From Flavobacterium commune (GTDB taxonomy: Bacteria; Bacteroidota; Bacteroidia; Flavobacteriales; Flavobacteriaceae), in NCBI RefSeq assembly GCF_001857965.1, contig NZ_CP017774.1, positions 1,302,001 through 1,366,000 on the forward strand: DNA of 64,000 nt, written 5' to 3'. The position numbers and the translations under genes were made by a program. The notes below the pieces were generated by a model. That model was not told where the DNA came from. It saw only the letters and a program-made list of their open reading frames with translations, and did not search any database. Shown here in pieces: positions 28,885 to 36,054 of this stretch (the stretch's first letter is position 1; each line of letters starts with the position of its first letter).

Positions 28885-30156
28885 ATGAATTTAATAGAGA
28901 AAGACAGCCAATATCTTTGGCATCCATATACCCAACATAAAACGGCTCAAACCCCTATTGCAATTACAAAAGGCGAAGGTGCTTTGCTTTGGGACGAAAA
29001 TAATAAAGAATACATCGATGCTATTGCTTCGTGGTGGGTGAATCCTTTCGGGCATAGTAATAAATTCATAGCCGATGCGATTTATAAACAATTAACGACT
29101 TTAGAGCATGTTCTCTTTGGAGGTTTTACACATGAACCAGCTGTAAAGGTGGCAGAAAAGTTGATTGAAATTCTTCCTAAAAACCAACAAAAAATATTCT
29201 TTTCTGATAATGGTTCGACTTCAGTTGAAGTGGCAATCAAAGTAGCTTTACAGTATTTTTTCAATAAGGGTGAGAAACGAACAACTATAATTGCTTTCGA
29301 AAATGCTTTTCACGGCGATACTTTTGCAGCTATGGCAGCAAGTGGAATTTCGTTTTATACCCAGGCTTTTCAAGGAATGTTTATTGATGTGGTGCGTATT
29401 CCGGTTCCGGTCAAAGGACAGGAACAGCAAAGTTTTGATGCTTTGAAAAAAGTGATTCAGGAGTATAATTGTGCCGGATTTATCTTTGAACCTTTGGTAC
29501 AAGGAGCAGCTGGTATGGTAATGTATGAACCGAATGCTTTGGATGAGTTAATCCAAATTTGTGCAGCAAATAATGTGCTTACTATTGCGGATGAAGTCAT
29601 GACGGGTTTTGGCAAAACAGGAAAAATCTTTGCTATGGATTATGCCGAGCAAAAACCAGATATGATGTGTTTGTCTAAAGCGTTGACAGGTGGAACAATT
29701 CCGATGGCGATTACCACTTTTACCCAGGAAATATTTGAAGCTTTTTATGATGATGATATTAATAAAGCCTTATTTCACGGACATACATTTACCGCAAATC
29801 CTACGGGTTGCGCTGCAGCATTAGCCAGTTTTGAATTGTTGCAAACTCCCGAAATGCAGGCTAATTTAGTTCGGGTAAATGCCAATCATTTGGCTTTTCA
29901 AGAACGTATTAAGAATCATCCAAAAGTTATTACGACCCGTGTTTTGGGGACTATTTTTGCATTGGAAATAAAGAAAGAAAACGAAGAAAGTTATTACGGA
30001 ACGATGCGTACTAAATTATATAATTTCTTTATCGAAAACGGAATCATTCTGCGTCCGGTAGGGAATATTGTTTACATTTTACCGCCTTATATCATTACGG
30101 ATGAACAATTACAAAAAGTCTATGAAGTGGTCGAAAATGCATTGGAAATAGTTTAA
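28885..30156 (+). CDS. bioA: adenosylmethionine-8-amino-7-oxononanoate aminotransferase BioA
   Basis: 423 residues, full length. It begins with the BioA signature LWHPYTQHKTA and has ASWWVNPFGH, FFSDNGSTSVEVAIK, NAFHGDTFAAMAASG, ADEVMTGFGKTG and LSKALTGGTIPM, with Lys265 as the PLP lysine. It is a class III aminotransferase that makes DAPA from KAPA with SAM as amino donor. It follows bioD by 40 bases. A repeat-rich 200-base gap separates it from the ketoacyl synthase gene. Confidence 0.95.
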   Translation: MNLIEKDSQYLWHPYTQHKTAQTPIAITKGEGALLWDENNKEYIDAIASWWVNPFGHSNKFIADAIYKQLTTLEHVLFGGFTHEPAVKVAEKLIEILPKNQQKIFFSDNGSTSVEVAIKVALQYFFNKGEKRTTIIAFENAFHGDTFAAMAASGISFYTQAFQGMFIDVVRIPVPVKGQEQQSFDALKKVIQEYNCAGFIFEPLVQGAAGMVMYEPNALDELIQICAANNVLTIADEVMTGFGKTGKIFAMDYAEQKPDMMCLSKALTGGTIPMAITTFTQEIFEAFYDDDINKALFHGHTFTANPTGCAAALASFELLQTPEMQANLVRVNANHLAFQERIKNHPKVITTRVLGTIFALEIKKENEESYYGTMRTKLYNFFIENGIILRPVGNIVYILPPYIITDEQLQKVYEVVENALEIV

Positions 30157-30357
30157 AGTTTAACCACGAAGAACACAAGGGAGGCGCTAAGAGCACTGTT
30201 AAAAAACTATTTCCTGTCCGTTTAAACCGTATTCTATTTTCAACTACTGATTAAATAAAAGCTTTGTGAACCTTGTGCTTTCTTTGTCTTCTTCGTGTTT
30301 AAATAGTTATCATTTTTACAAAAAACTTTGCGACCTTTGCGGTAAAATAAATTAGCC
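30157..30357. repeat. degenerate inverted repeat region between bioA and the ketoacyl synthase gene
   Basis: The left part (30159-30180) reads TTTAACCACGAAGAACACAA. The right part (30271-30303) carries an imperfect inverse (CTTGTGC...CTTCGTGTTTAAA) and continues with CTTTGCGACCTTTGCGG near 30325. These are degenerate short motifs of the kind that recur between genes in many bacterial genomes. No gene was found. The spacing leaves open whether the downstream gene is cotranscribed with bioA. Confidence 0.55.
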
Positions 30358-31512
30358 TTGTCAACAATAATTTCGATTACAGCTCTAGCATCCATTTCTC
30401 CTTTAGGTAATGACCAGAAAACCATTTGGAAAAATTATCTTTCTGAAAAGCATTTTTTTTCTAAAAAGCATTTAGACAATCAGGAAAGCTGGGTGGCTTC
30501 GTTAGATGAAAATTTACAGCAAATTGTGGCTGAATTGCAACAATCGGATATTAAATACAAGTCGTTAGACAAATCGGTTTTGTACGCCATGGCTGCTTCG
30601 CGTCAAGCGGTTGCAAATGCAGGCTGGGATACCAATTCGGTTTTTGGAATCAATATCGGTTCTTCGCGTGGCGCAACAGATTTATTCGAAAAACATTTTA
30701 AGGAATATTTGGAAACAGGTAAGGCGCAAACATTAGCTTCGCCAACAACTACTTTGGGGAATATTTCTTCTTGGGTTGGGCACGATTTGCAAAATACAGG
30801 GCCTGAAATTTCGCATTCTATTACTTGTTCTACGGCTTTGCATGCCCTTTTAAATGGTGTGGCCTGGTTGCGTGCCGGAATGGTTGATAAATTTCTTATT
30901 GGCGGAAGTGAGGCACCTTTAACTGATTTTACCATTGCTCAGATGCGTGCTTTGAAAATATATTCGCATAGTGAGGAAGAATACCCTAATCAGGCGCTGA
31001 ATTTCGATAAAAAACTCAATTCGATGATTCTGGGTGAAGGAGCAGCAGTTTGTTGTCTCGAAATAGGGAAGAAAGAGAATGCTTTAGCTTTTATCGAAGG
31101 CATTGGCTATGCTACCGAAATTTTGGAGCACAATATTTCTATTTCGGCAGAAGCGAATTGTTTTCAGAAATCGATGAAAATGGCTTTGCAGAATATCAAT
31201 TTAGAAGATGTTGATGTAATTGTAATGCATGCGCCAGGAACAAAAGCGGGTGATTTGACCGAGTATAAGGCTATTCAAAAAATATTTGGAGAAAACCTTC
31301 CGCTGTTAACTACCAATAAGTGGAAAATAGGCCACACTTTTGGTGCTTCGGGAATCTTGAGCGTTGAATTAGCCGTTTTGATGTTGCAACACAATCAATT
31401 TATTGGAGTACCTTTTGTGAATGGGCAAACACAAAGCAAACCGATAAAAAAAGTATTGGTAAACGCTGTAGGTTTTGGTGGTAATGCAGTGAGTGTTTTG
31501 TTGTCTATTTAA
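30358..31512 (+). CDS. beta-ketoacyl synthase, biotin-cluster type
   Basis: 384 residues, starting at TTG (30358), since no ATG precedes the thiolase-fold start IISITALASISPLG. The catalytic triad is intact: Cys157 in SITCSTALHAL, His291 in VMHAPGTKAGD and His326 in KWKIGHTFGASG, with Lys321 five residues before the second His as in KAS I/II. It is ~30 residues shorter than FabF and clearly different from the FabF at 44173. Its place after bioF-bioD-bioA suggests a condensing enzyme for the pimeloyl precursor, but that is inference. bioC and bioH are not in the window. It could also serve an unrelated aryl-polyene-like or lipid pathway. Confidence 0.8.
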   Translation: MSTIISITALASISPLGNDQKTIWKNYLSEKHFFSKKHLDNQESWVASLDENLQQIVAELQQSDIKYKSLDKSVLYAMAASRQAVANAGWDTNSVFGINIGSSRGATDLFEKHFKEYLETGKAQTLASPTTTLGNISSWVGHDLQNTGPEISHSITCSTALHALLNGVAWLRAGMVDKFLIGGSEAPLTDFTIAQMRALKIYSHSEEEYPNQALNFDKKLNSMILGEGAAVCCLEIGKKENALAFIEGIGYATEILEHNISISAEANCFQKSMKMALQNINLEDVDVIVMHAPGTKAGDLTEYKAIQKIFGENLPLLTTNKWKIGHTFGASGILSVELAVLMLQHNQFIGVPFVNGQTQSKPIKKVLVNAVGFGGNAVSVLLSI

Positions 31513-31579
31513 ACAAAAAAAAGCAAATTCACGGATTATCAACGAATTTGAGGTTACTTGTAAATCTTAATTTCGAAAA

Positions 31580-32266
31580 TTAAAAAATCAAACCTTTATT
31601 TTTAGCAGCTTTTACAAGTTCTACATCCTCTGCTCCTACTACATTAAGCAGCTCTTTAAGATTTAGTTTCCTGGATTCAATTGCATTTAATGATATCGGA
31701 ATAAACTGAGGCATGTCCTGAATTTGAGTTCCTTTTGACAAATGAAACAAAATTTGCTTATCAAATAAATCAATCTCAATTGAGTTATCATGAGACTCCA
31801 GCATTGCCAAGATAGATTTACTATAATAAATTTGATCTTTTATTACCATATCAAAAGCAAGCAACAATTCATCAAAAGTTAAATCATTTTTTATCACCAA
31901 ACCTCTTGGATTTACATTGTTAATCAAAGTTTTTAACTTCAAAAATTCCGTAAACATAGTAAGCATAATAATCTTACAATTAGGCATGTATTCCAAAATT
32001 AACTTAGCCAAATCTTCTCCCGAATAAAGATTCATTGCTTCATAAGAAGGCATACTAATGTCCAGAAAAGCAATATCAAAACTAACTTCAGGATTTGTGA
32101 TAACGTGATAAGCAGATTCACAATCCTTGGCTTCTAAAATAGAAAACTCATATCGGTTAGGCTCATAACGGGTAATGGCGTTTTTATAGCCCTGAATAAT
32201 AAAAGGGTGATCATCAACAATTAAGATGTTCTTTTTGAGCTTTGCTTCAGCAGTTTCAATTGTCAT
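31580..32266 (-). CDS. response regulator, REC plus divergent LuxR/NarL-type HTH
   Basis: 228 residues. The receiver domain (~14-140) has ILIVDDHPFI, the phospho-acceptor in FLDISMP (Asp near residue 70), IIMLTMFTE and the switch lysine in VIKNDLT. The C-terminal ~60 residues (FDKQILFHLSKGTQIQDMPQ, then SLNAIESRKLNLKELL) look like a divergent helix-turn-helix of the NarL class. It starts 6 bases after the sensor kinase gene stops, so the two are one operon and the natural pair. Targets are not visible, though the neighbouring repeat-peptide gene is a candidate. Confidence 0.9.
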   Translation of the reverse strand: MTIETAEAKLKKNILIVDDHPFIIQGYKNAITRYEPNRYEFSILEAKDCESAYHVITNPEVSFDIAFLDISMPSYEAMNLYSGEDLAKLILEYMPNCKIIMLTMFTEFLKLKTLINNVNPRGLVIKNDLTFDELLLAFDMVIKDQIYYSKSILAMLESHDNSIEIDLFDKQILFHLSKGTQIQDMPQFIPISLNAIESRKLNLKELLNVVGAEDVELVKAAKNKGLIF

Positions 32267-32272
32267 TTATTA

Positions 32273-34327
32273 TTAGGTATTAGTTGTTGTTTCTAACGGA
32301 ATTACAACCGTAATTGTTGTTCCTTCCCCTTTTTTAGATTTCACATTAAATTCACCATTACATTCTTTAGCTCGCGAAATCATATTTTGCAAGCCAATCC
32401 CTTTTTTCTTCAAATTAACATTAAAACCTACCCCATCATCAACGATAGTTAATTCGATATTGTTTCCCTGTTTTTTCAACTCTACCCTAACTGTTGTTGC
32501 ACTTGCATACTTATTAATGTTTTGCAAAGATTCCTGGATAATTCGATATAAATTAATCTTTACTGAGTTGACAGCCAAATCCCATTTTATATTCGAATCA
32601 ATACTGGAAAACAATTTACAGGAGAAAGTTTTTCGTTGTTCCTCAAAAAGATTATCTACAATTGCAACGAAGTTATTAATTAATTCTGATTTTTCCCTAT
32701 TCAAATCATGTGAAATTTCACGAATATCCTGCTCAATATTTTTTAATTCAGCCAAATAAGCATTTCGCTGATCAACGGCTAAATCATCATTAAACCGATT
32801 CAAGCCTTCCAGATTCATTCGCACACCAAACATCCTACCCAAAACCCCATCGTGGAGCTCCTGAGCCACACGTTTTTTCTCTTTTACCCTATTGGCTTCA
32901 ATAGTATTCTGTTGTGAAATCATTAAGTTATAAATATCCTCATTGGCTTTTTGTTGCTGTTGTTTGTACAACAACTCTCTGTTTTTAGTTTTTTGTGCTT
33001 TGATGATATACAAAAAGAGTCCCAAAATAGTCAAACCACTAAAGAAATAAACCAGATTTCGATTTTTAGTTTCTAAATCCGAATACTCTCCTTTAATGGT
33101 ATCTGTTTCATATTGTATGCGGGAAAATTTCTCTCCAATTTTACGTTCATATTGTTGCAACTCTTCATTAATACGTATGTACTCTTTAGAGTAACTCGAA
33201 GCATTTTGAGGATCGATAGTTGTAATCTGTTTCAAAGAGAGCAAAGTCTCTCGTGGCATATTCATTTTTCTTGCTAAAACAAGTGCTTCTCTTGCAAACT
33301 GTAAAGATTTAGCCCCATCATTCTTAGAATGATAATACTCCGAAAGATGGATTTTATTTACTGGAATTTCTGAATTGAGTTTTAAACTATCTCTAATTTT
33401 TAAAGATTGGTAAAGCAAATCTGGCAAACTATCATTTTCACCTAATTTAAACTTAGAATAACCTAAATTATCCAAAAGTAATGCGTAAACACTAGGATCT
33501 TGATTATCCATTTTTTGTTGCTCGATTCCTTTTAAGAAATAATCACTTGCAACTTTATAGTTCTTTAATTTTACATACACTAAACCTAAATTCAAATAAG
33601 AAATTGCCTTAGTTTGGCTTATTCCTATTATTTGCATTCTATCAAGAATTTCCAATGCCTTTTTATGATATGAAATTGCATCTTGATACTCCCCCATACT
33701 ATTATAGACCATACCTAACATATTATGGGCATCATAATTAATTTCGTTAGCCGCCTCATTTTCATCTTCCTTAATTATGCGAAGTCCCTTAAACACTTCT
33801 TTTTCACTTCCAATAAAATCACCCACTCTAAACAACAATTCCGCCTTATTGATAATTGTTCTCGCAAGTTGATAATTATCATTTAATGTAGCATAAATTT
33901 TTTCTGCCTTATAATAATACAAAAAAGCAGAATCAGAAACCGATTTTCGAAGATAATAATCTCCTAAATAACCATAAGCTTTCGCCATACTAATAGTATC
34001 ACCAGCATTCTCAGAATTAGTTAACACTAAATTGACCGCTTTACTGTACTCCTTCCAGTCACCAATATTATAATATCTGTTAGCTATTTTAAAAAGATTT
34101 ACTCTATGGAGAGAATCATTAGCCTGATTAACAACAATTTCATTAGCTTTTTGAATATACTCTAATCTTTTTTGTCGTGAAAGATTAAAATCATTCGCTA
34201 AAGTAAAATAAACTGGAAGACTATCATTGGATGTTTGAATTGATTGCTTATCTGTCTTTTTTTGGGTACATCCAAAAAAGACGAATAATAACATACAAAA
34301 AATTAATTTAATAGTATCTGTTTTCAA
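32273..34327 (-). CDS. TPR-containing lipoprotein/membrane sensor histidine kinase, HisKA_3 class
   Basis: 684 residues, TTG start at 34327 (no ATG lies before the signal sequence). A lipoprotein-type signal LLFVFFGC puts the lipid Cys at 20. About 40-400 is a string of TPR helices (AKAYGYLGDYYLRK, YDAHNMLGMVYNSMGEYQDA, ISYLNLGLVYVKLKNYKVA). A single membrane span lies at ~422-442 (FFSGLTILGLFLYII). A coiled linker leads to the HisKA_3 box RVAQELHDGVLG (His near 493) and an HATPase domain (VDDGVGFN, GIGLQNMISRA). The TPRs should face the periplasm and read a protein or peptide cue. It phosphorylates the regulator encoded 6 bases downstream. It lies just after the tandem-repeat peptide gene. 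Confidence 0.9.
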   Translation of the reverse strand: MKTDTIKLIFCMLLFVFFGCTQKKTDKQSIQTSNDSLPVYFTLANDFNLSRQKRLEYIQKANEIVVNQANDSLHRVNLFKIANRYYNIGDWKEYSKAVNLVLTNSENAGDTISMAKAYGYLGDYYLRKSVSDSAFLYYYKAEKIYATLNDNYQLARTIINKAELLFRVGDFIGSEKEVFKGLRIIKEDENEAANEINYDAHNMLGMVYNSMGEYQDAISYHKKALEILDRMQIIGISQTKAISYLNLGLVYVKLKNYKVASDYFLKGIEQQKMDNQDPSVYALLLDNLGYSKFKLGENDSLPDLLYQSLKIRDSLKLNSEIPVNKIHLSEYYHSKNDGAKSLQFAREALVLARKMNMPRETLLSLKQITTIDPQNASSYSKEYIRINEELQQYERKIGEKFSRIQYETDTIKGEYSDLETKNRNLVYFFSGLTILGLFLYIIKAQKTKNRELLYKQQQQKANEDIYNLMISQQNTIEANRVKEKKRVAQELHDGVLGRMFGVRMNLEGLNRFNDDLAVDQRNAYLAELKNIEQDIREISHDLNREKSELINNFVAIVDNLFEEQRKTFSCKLFSSIDSNIKWDLAVNSVKINLYRIIQESLQNINKYASATTVRVELKKQGNNIELTIVDDGVGFNVNLKKKGIGLQNMISRAKECNGEFNVKSKKGEGTTITVVIPLETTTNT

Positions 34328-34375
34328 TAGTAATGTTGAATTTTACCAAAAATACTAATTTTAAATTAGCTGTAT

Positions 34376-34405
34376 AAAAAAAGCTACCATTTAGGTAGCT
34401 TTTTT
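34376..34405 (-). terminator. terminator of the repeat-peptide gene
   Basis: AAAAAAGCTACC and GGTAGCTTTTTT form a perfect stem with a 5-base loop, between the peptide gene (stop at 34444) and the kinase gene (start at 34327). It could read in either direction. Confidence 0.92.
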
Positions 34406-34443
34406 ATAAAAATTCTATATTTAAAAAATAGATGTACTTCTAA

Positions 34444-34701
34444 TTAATTATCTGTTTTAATTTTTCTTGTTCCACCTTCATCACCTGAAGTATAATTATC
34501 TGTTTTAATTTTTCTCGTTCCACCTTCATCATTTGAAGTAAAATTATCTGTTTTAATTTTTCTTGTACCACCTTCATCACTTGACGTATAGTTGTCTGTT
34601 TTGATTTTTCTTGTTCCGCCTTCATTATTTGTTGAGGTTGTAAAAGATGTTAAGATCATCACTAAAGAGAAAAGTCCGATTGTTACGATAGATTTTTTCA
34701 T
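34444..34701 (-). CDS. small secreted tandem-repeat protein (four EGGTRKIKTDN repeats)
   Basis: 85 residues, no family recognised. An N-terminal signal sequence (MKKSIVTIGLFSLVMILTSF) is followed by four copies of a 16-residue unit, an 11-residue core EGGTRKIKTDN plus a linker of the form (Y/F)TSxD, the last copy ending at the core. The nucleotide differences among the four cores (GGC/GGT, GGA/GGT, ACA/ACG, ATC/ATT, GAC/GAT, AAC/AAT) are all synonymous, so selection acts on the peptide. RK and KIK basic pairs could be processing sites. It is flanked by a LytTR regulator with LytTR-like boxes upstream and a TPR sensor kinase downstream. A multi-copy signal-peptide precursor or small surface protein are both possible. 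Confidence 0.8.
   Translation of the reverse strand: MKKSIVTIGLFSLVMILTSFTTSTNNEGGTRKIKTDNYTSSDEGGTRKIKTDNFTSNDEGGTRKIKTDNYTSGDEGGTRKIKTDN
34447..34623 (-). repeat. 48-bp in-frame tandem repeat, four copies
   Basis: Core units at 34591-34623, 34543-34575, 34495-34527 and 34447-34479 are spaced by exactly 48 bases and encode the same 11 residues. The fourth copy lacks the linker. Confidence 0.95.
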
Positions 34702-34811
34702 GATTTGGGTTTTTATGTTTTAATACTTTTTTACTTGTTTATTGAAATCGCTTTTGTGCTTTTTCTTGTAGTAAAATTATATAGCTTACCCGTATTTCTA
34801 TCGTGTTTTCA

Positions 34812-34871
34812 GGCGTTTATGGTAGAATGACTTTGTTTATGAGTGGATGAACCTCAAATCTTGGTAGATGA
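34812..34871. promoter_or_regulatory. LytTR-like direct repeats upstream of the repeat-peptide gene
   Basis: GTTTAT occurs at 34815-34820 and 34835-34840. A following ATGA recurs at 34827, 34847 and 34868, and GGTAGA recurs at 34821 and 34863. The period is 20-21 bases, two helical turns, as for LytTR direct-repeat sites, and GTTTAT fits the GTT core of that site type. The sites lie between the LytTR gene and the peptide gene, 110-170 bases before the peptide ATG. A -7-like TAATTTTA lies on the minus strand at 34772-34779, about 36 bases from the nearest repeat. Confidence 0.5.
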
Positions 34872-34878
34872 CTATTTT

Positions 34879-35697
34879 TTAAATCTCTAAATAATTCCCG
34901 TTTGAGATTTCGGAAATAATAAGATCAATATTAGTCTTATAGGATTTAGAGAAAGGTATTTTTGCTGCTGAATTCTTAATGTAACACACTGCATTTCCAG
35001 TGTGAATTCTTGAAATAGACTGACTGTTTACAATATAACTGTTATGAATGCGTACAAAAGGAAAAGACAAAACACTTTCAAAATGCTTTAGAGTCTTGAA
35101 TGCAGTAACCGTTTCTCCTGTATTTAAATGAATATCCGTCGAGTTATTATCAGCTTGTAAGTAACAAATATCCCTTGCATCGATATACCTGTAATCGCCA
35201 TAAGATTTAATACATAAAATAAGTGGCTGAGTTAACGGAGCCGCATCATGCTGTACAATATAAGCTGGTTTTTCATCCTCTTCTTCTTTTACAACTTCCA
35301 CAGCGGGAATTTCTTTTACGACAACAGTCTTATTTAATTTCAAAACCAGCTTAACAAAATCAATTCGAGCCAAAGGTTTCAACAAGTAATCAGTAACCTG
35401 ATATTGGATTGCTTCAAAAGCCAAATCCTTCTTAGAGGTAGTAATTACAATTTTAGGAATAACATTTAGATAACGATACAACTCATTAATAAGTGCTAAA
35501 GACAAATTGCTTTTCTTATTTGCAGGGTCAATTTCAAGAAAAACCAGTTGCGGATTGGACTCTAATATTAAGTTCAAACCTTCTTCGTAATTATTTGCTG
35601 AACCCACAAAGGAAAGTTCTGAAAAACCATCAGCTACAGCTTTGGTCTCCAAAACATTTTCTTGATTGTCATCAATAATAACGTACGAATAATTCAT
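34879..35697 (-). CDS. LytTR-type response regulator with Glu at the phospho-acceptor position
   Basis: 272 residues from the ATG at 35697; an in-frame GTG lies three codons upstream. The receiver domain (1-120) keeps the acidic pair YVIIDDN (Asp9, Asp10), Thr87 in IVITTS and Lys107 in YLLKPL, but the acceptor strand reads LVFLEID, so Glu55 replaces the usual Asp. A linker of ~40 acidic residues leads to a LytTR DNA-binding domain (~165-272: YRYIDARDICYLQAD, TLKHFESVL, VRIHNSYIVN). No kinase adjoins directly. LytTR proteins bind direct repeats, and such repeats lie just downstream of this gene in front of the repeat-peptide gene. Confidence 0.9.
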   Translation of the reverse strand: MNYSYVIIDDNQENVLETKAVADGFSELSFVGSANNYEEGLNLILESNPQLVFLEIDPANKKSNLSLALINELYRYLNVIPKIVITTSKKDLAFEAIQYQVTDYLLKPLARIDFVKLVLKLNKTVVVKEIPAVEVVKEEEDEKPAYIVQHDAAPLTQPLILCIKSYGDYRYIDARDICYLQADNNSTDIHLNTGETVTAFKTLKHFESVLSFPFVRIHNSYIVNSQSISRIHTGNAVCYIKNSAAKIPFSKSYKTNIDLIISEISNGNYLEI

Positions 35698-35706
35698 TTG
35701 AGGCAC

Positions 35707-36003
35707 TTCCTAAATTAAATTAGATAGCACAACATTAATAGTCGCCAAAATCTCTTTGGTCAAATCAAGTAAAATAGTAGTTTGGGGAAACTAGAAAAAA
35801 GCTGCTTTATCATTAAAATAATCAGCATTTTAACATCCTAAAAATAAGCATTTAACTTATTCTTGTAATTAGTTCACAATAGAAATCGATGAAGTGTTAA
35901 TACTAATTGACAAAGAGTAAATAAATCCGACGAAGGACATTTTGAACTTTATTTTAGCAACAATTTATTACAATCATTTCTTACACAACACTATAGGAAA
36001 CAA
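35707..36003. other. intergenic region upstream of the LytTR gene
   Basis: AT-rich, about 300 bases between the LytTR gene and the glyS terminator. It must hold the LytTR promoter. No exact TAnnTTTG with a -33 partner, structured RNA or small gene was convincing. Confidence 0.4.
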
Positions 36004-36034
36004 AAAAAGGCTCTCCGTTTTGGAGAGCCTTTTG
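36004..36034 (-). terminator. terminator of glyS
   Basis: AAAAGGCTCTCC and GGAGAGCCTTTT make a strong GC-rich stem with a small loop. It lies 21 bases beyond the glyS stop codon. Confidence 0.92.
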
Positions 36035-36054
36035 CCATTAAACATGAAAAACGA

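Noticed and set aside
34447..34623. CRISPR-like array
   Set aside because: The 48-base units run head to tail in a coding frame with no variable spacers and no cas genes nearby.
34440..34625. Second repeated open frame (KVEQEKLKQII-like) over the 48-bp repeats
   Set aside because: It arises because 48 is a multiple of three, so any frame repeats. The signal peptide, start context and silent-change pattern all belong to the 34444-34701 frame.
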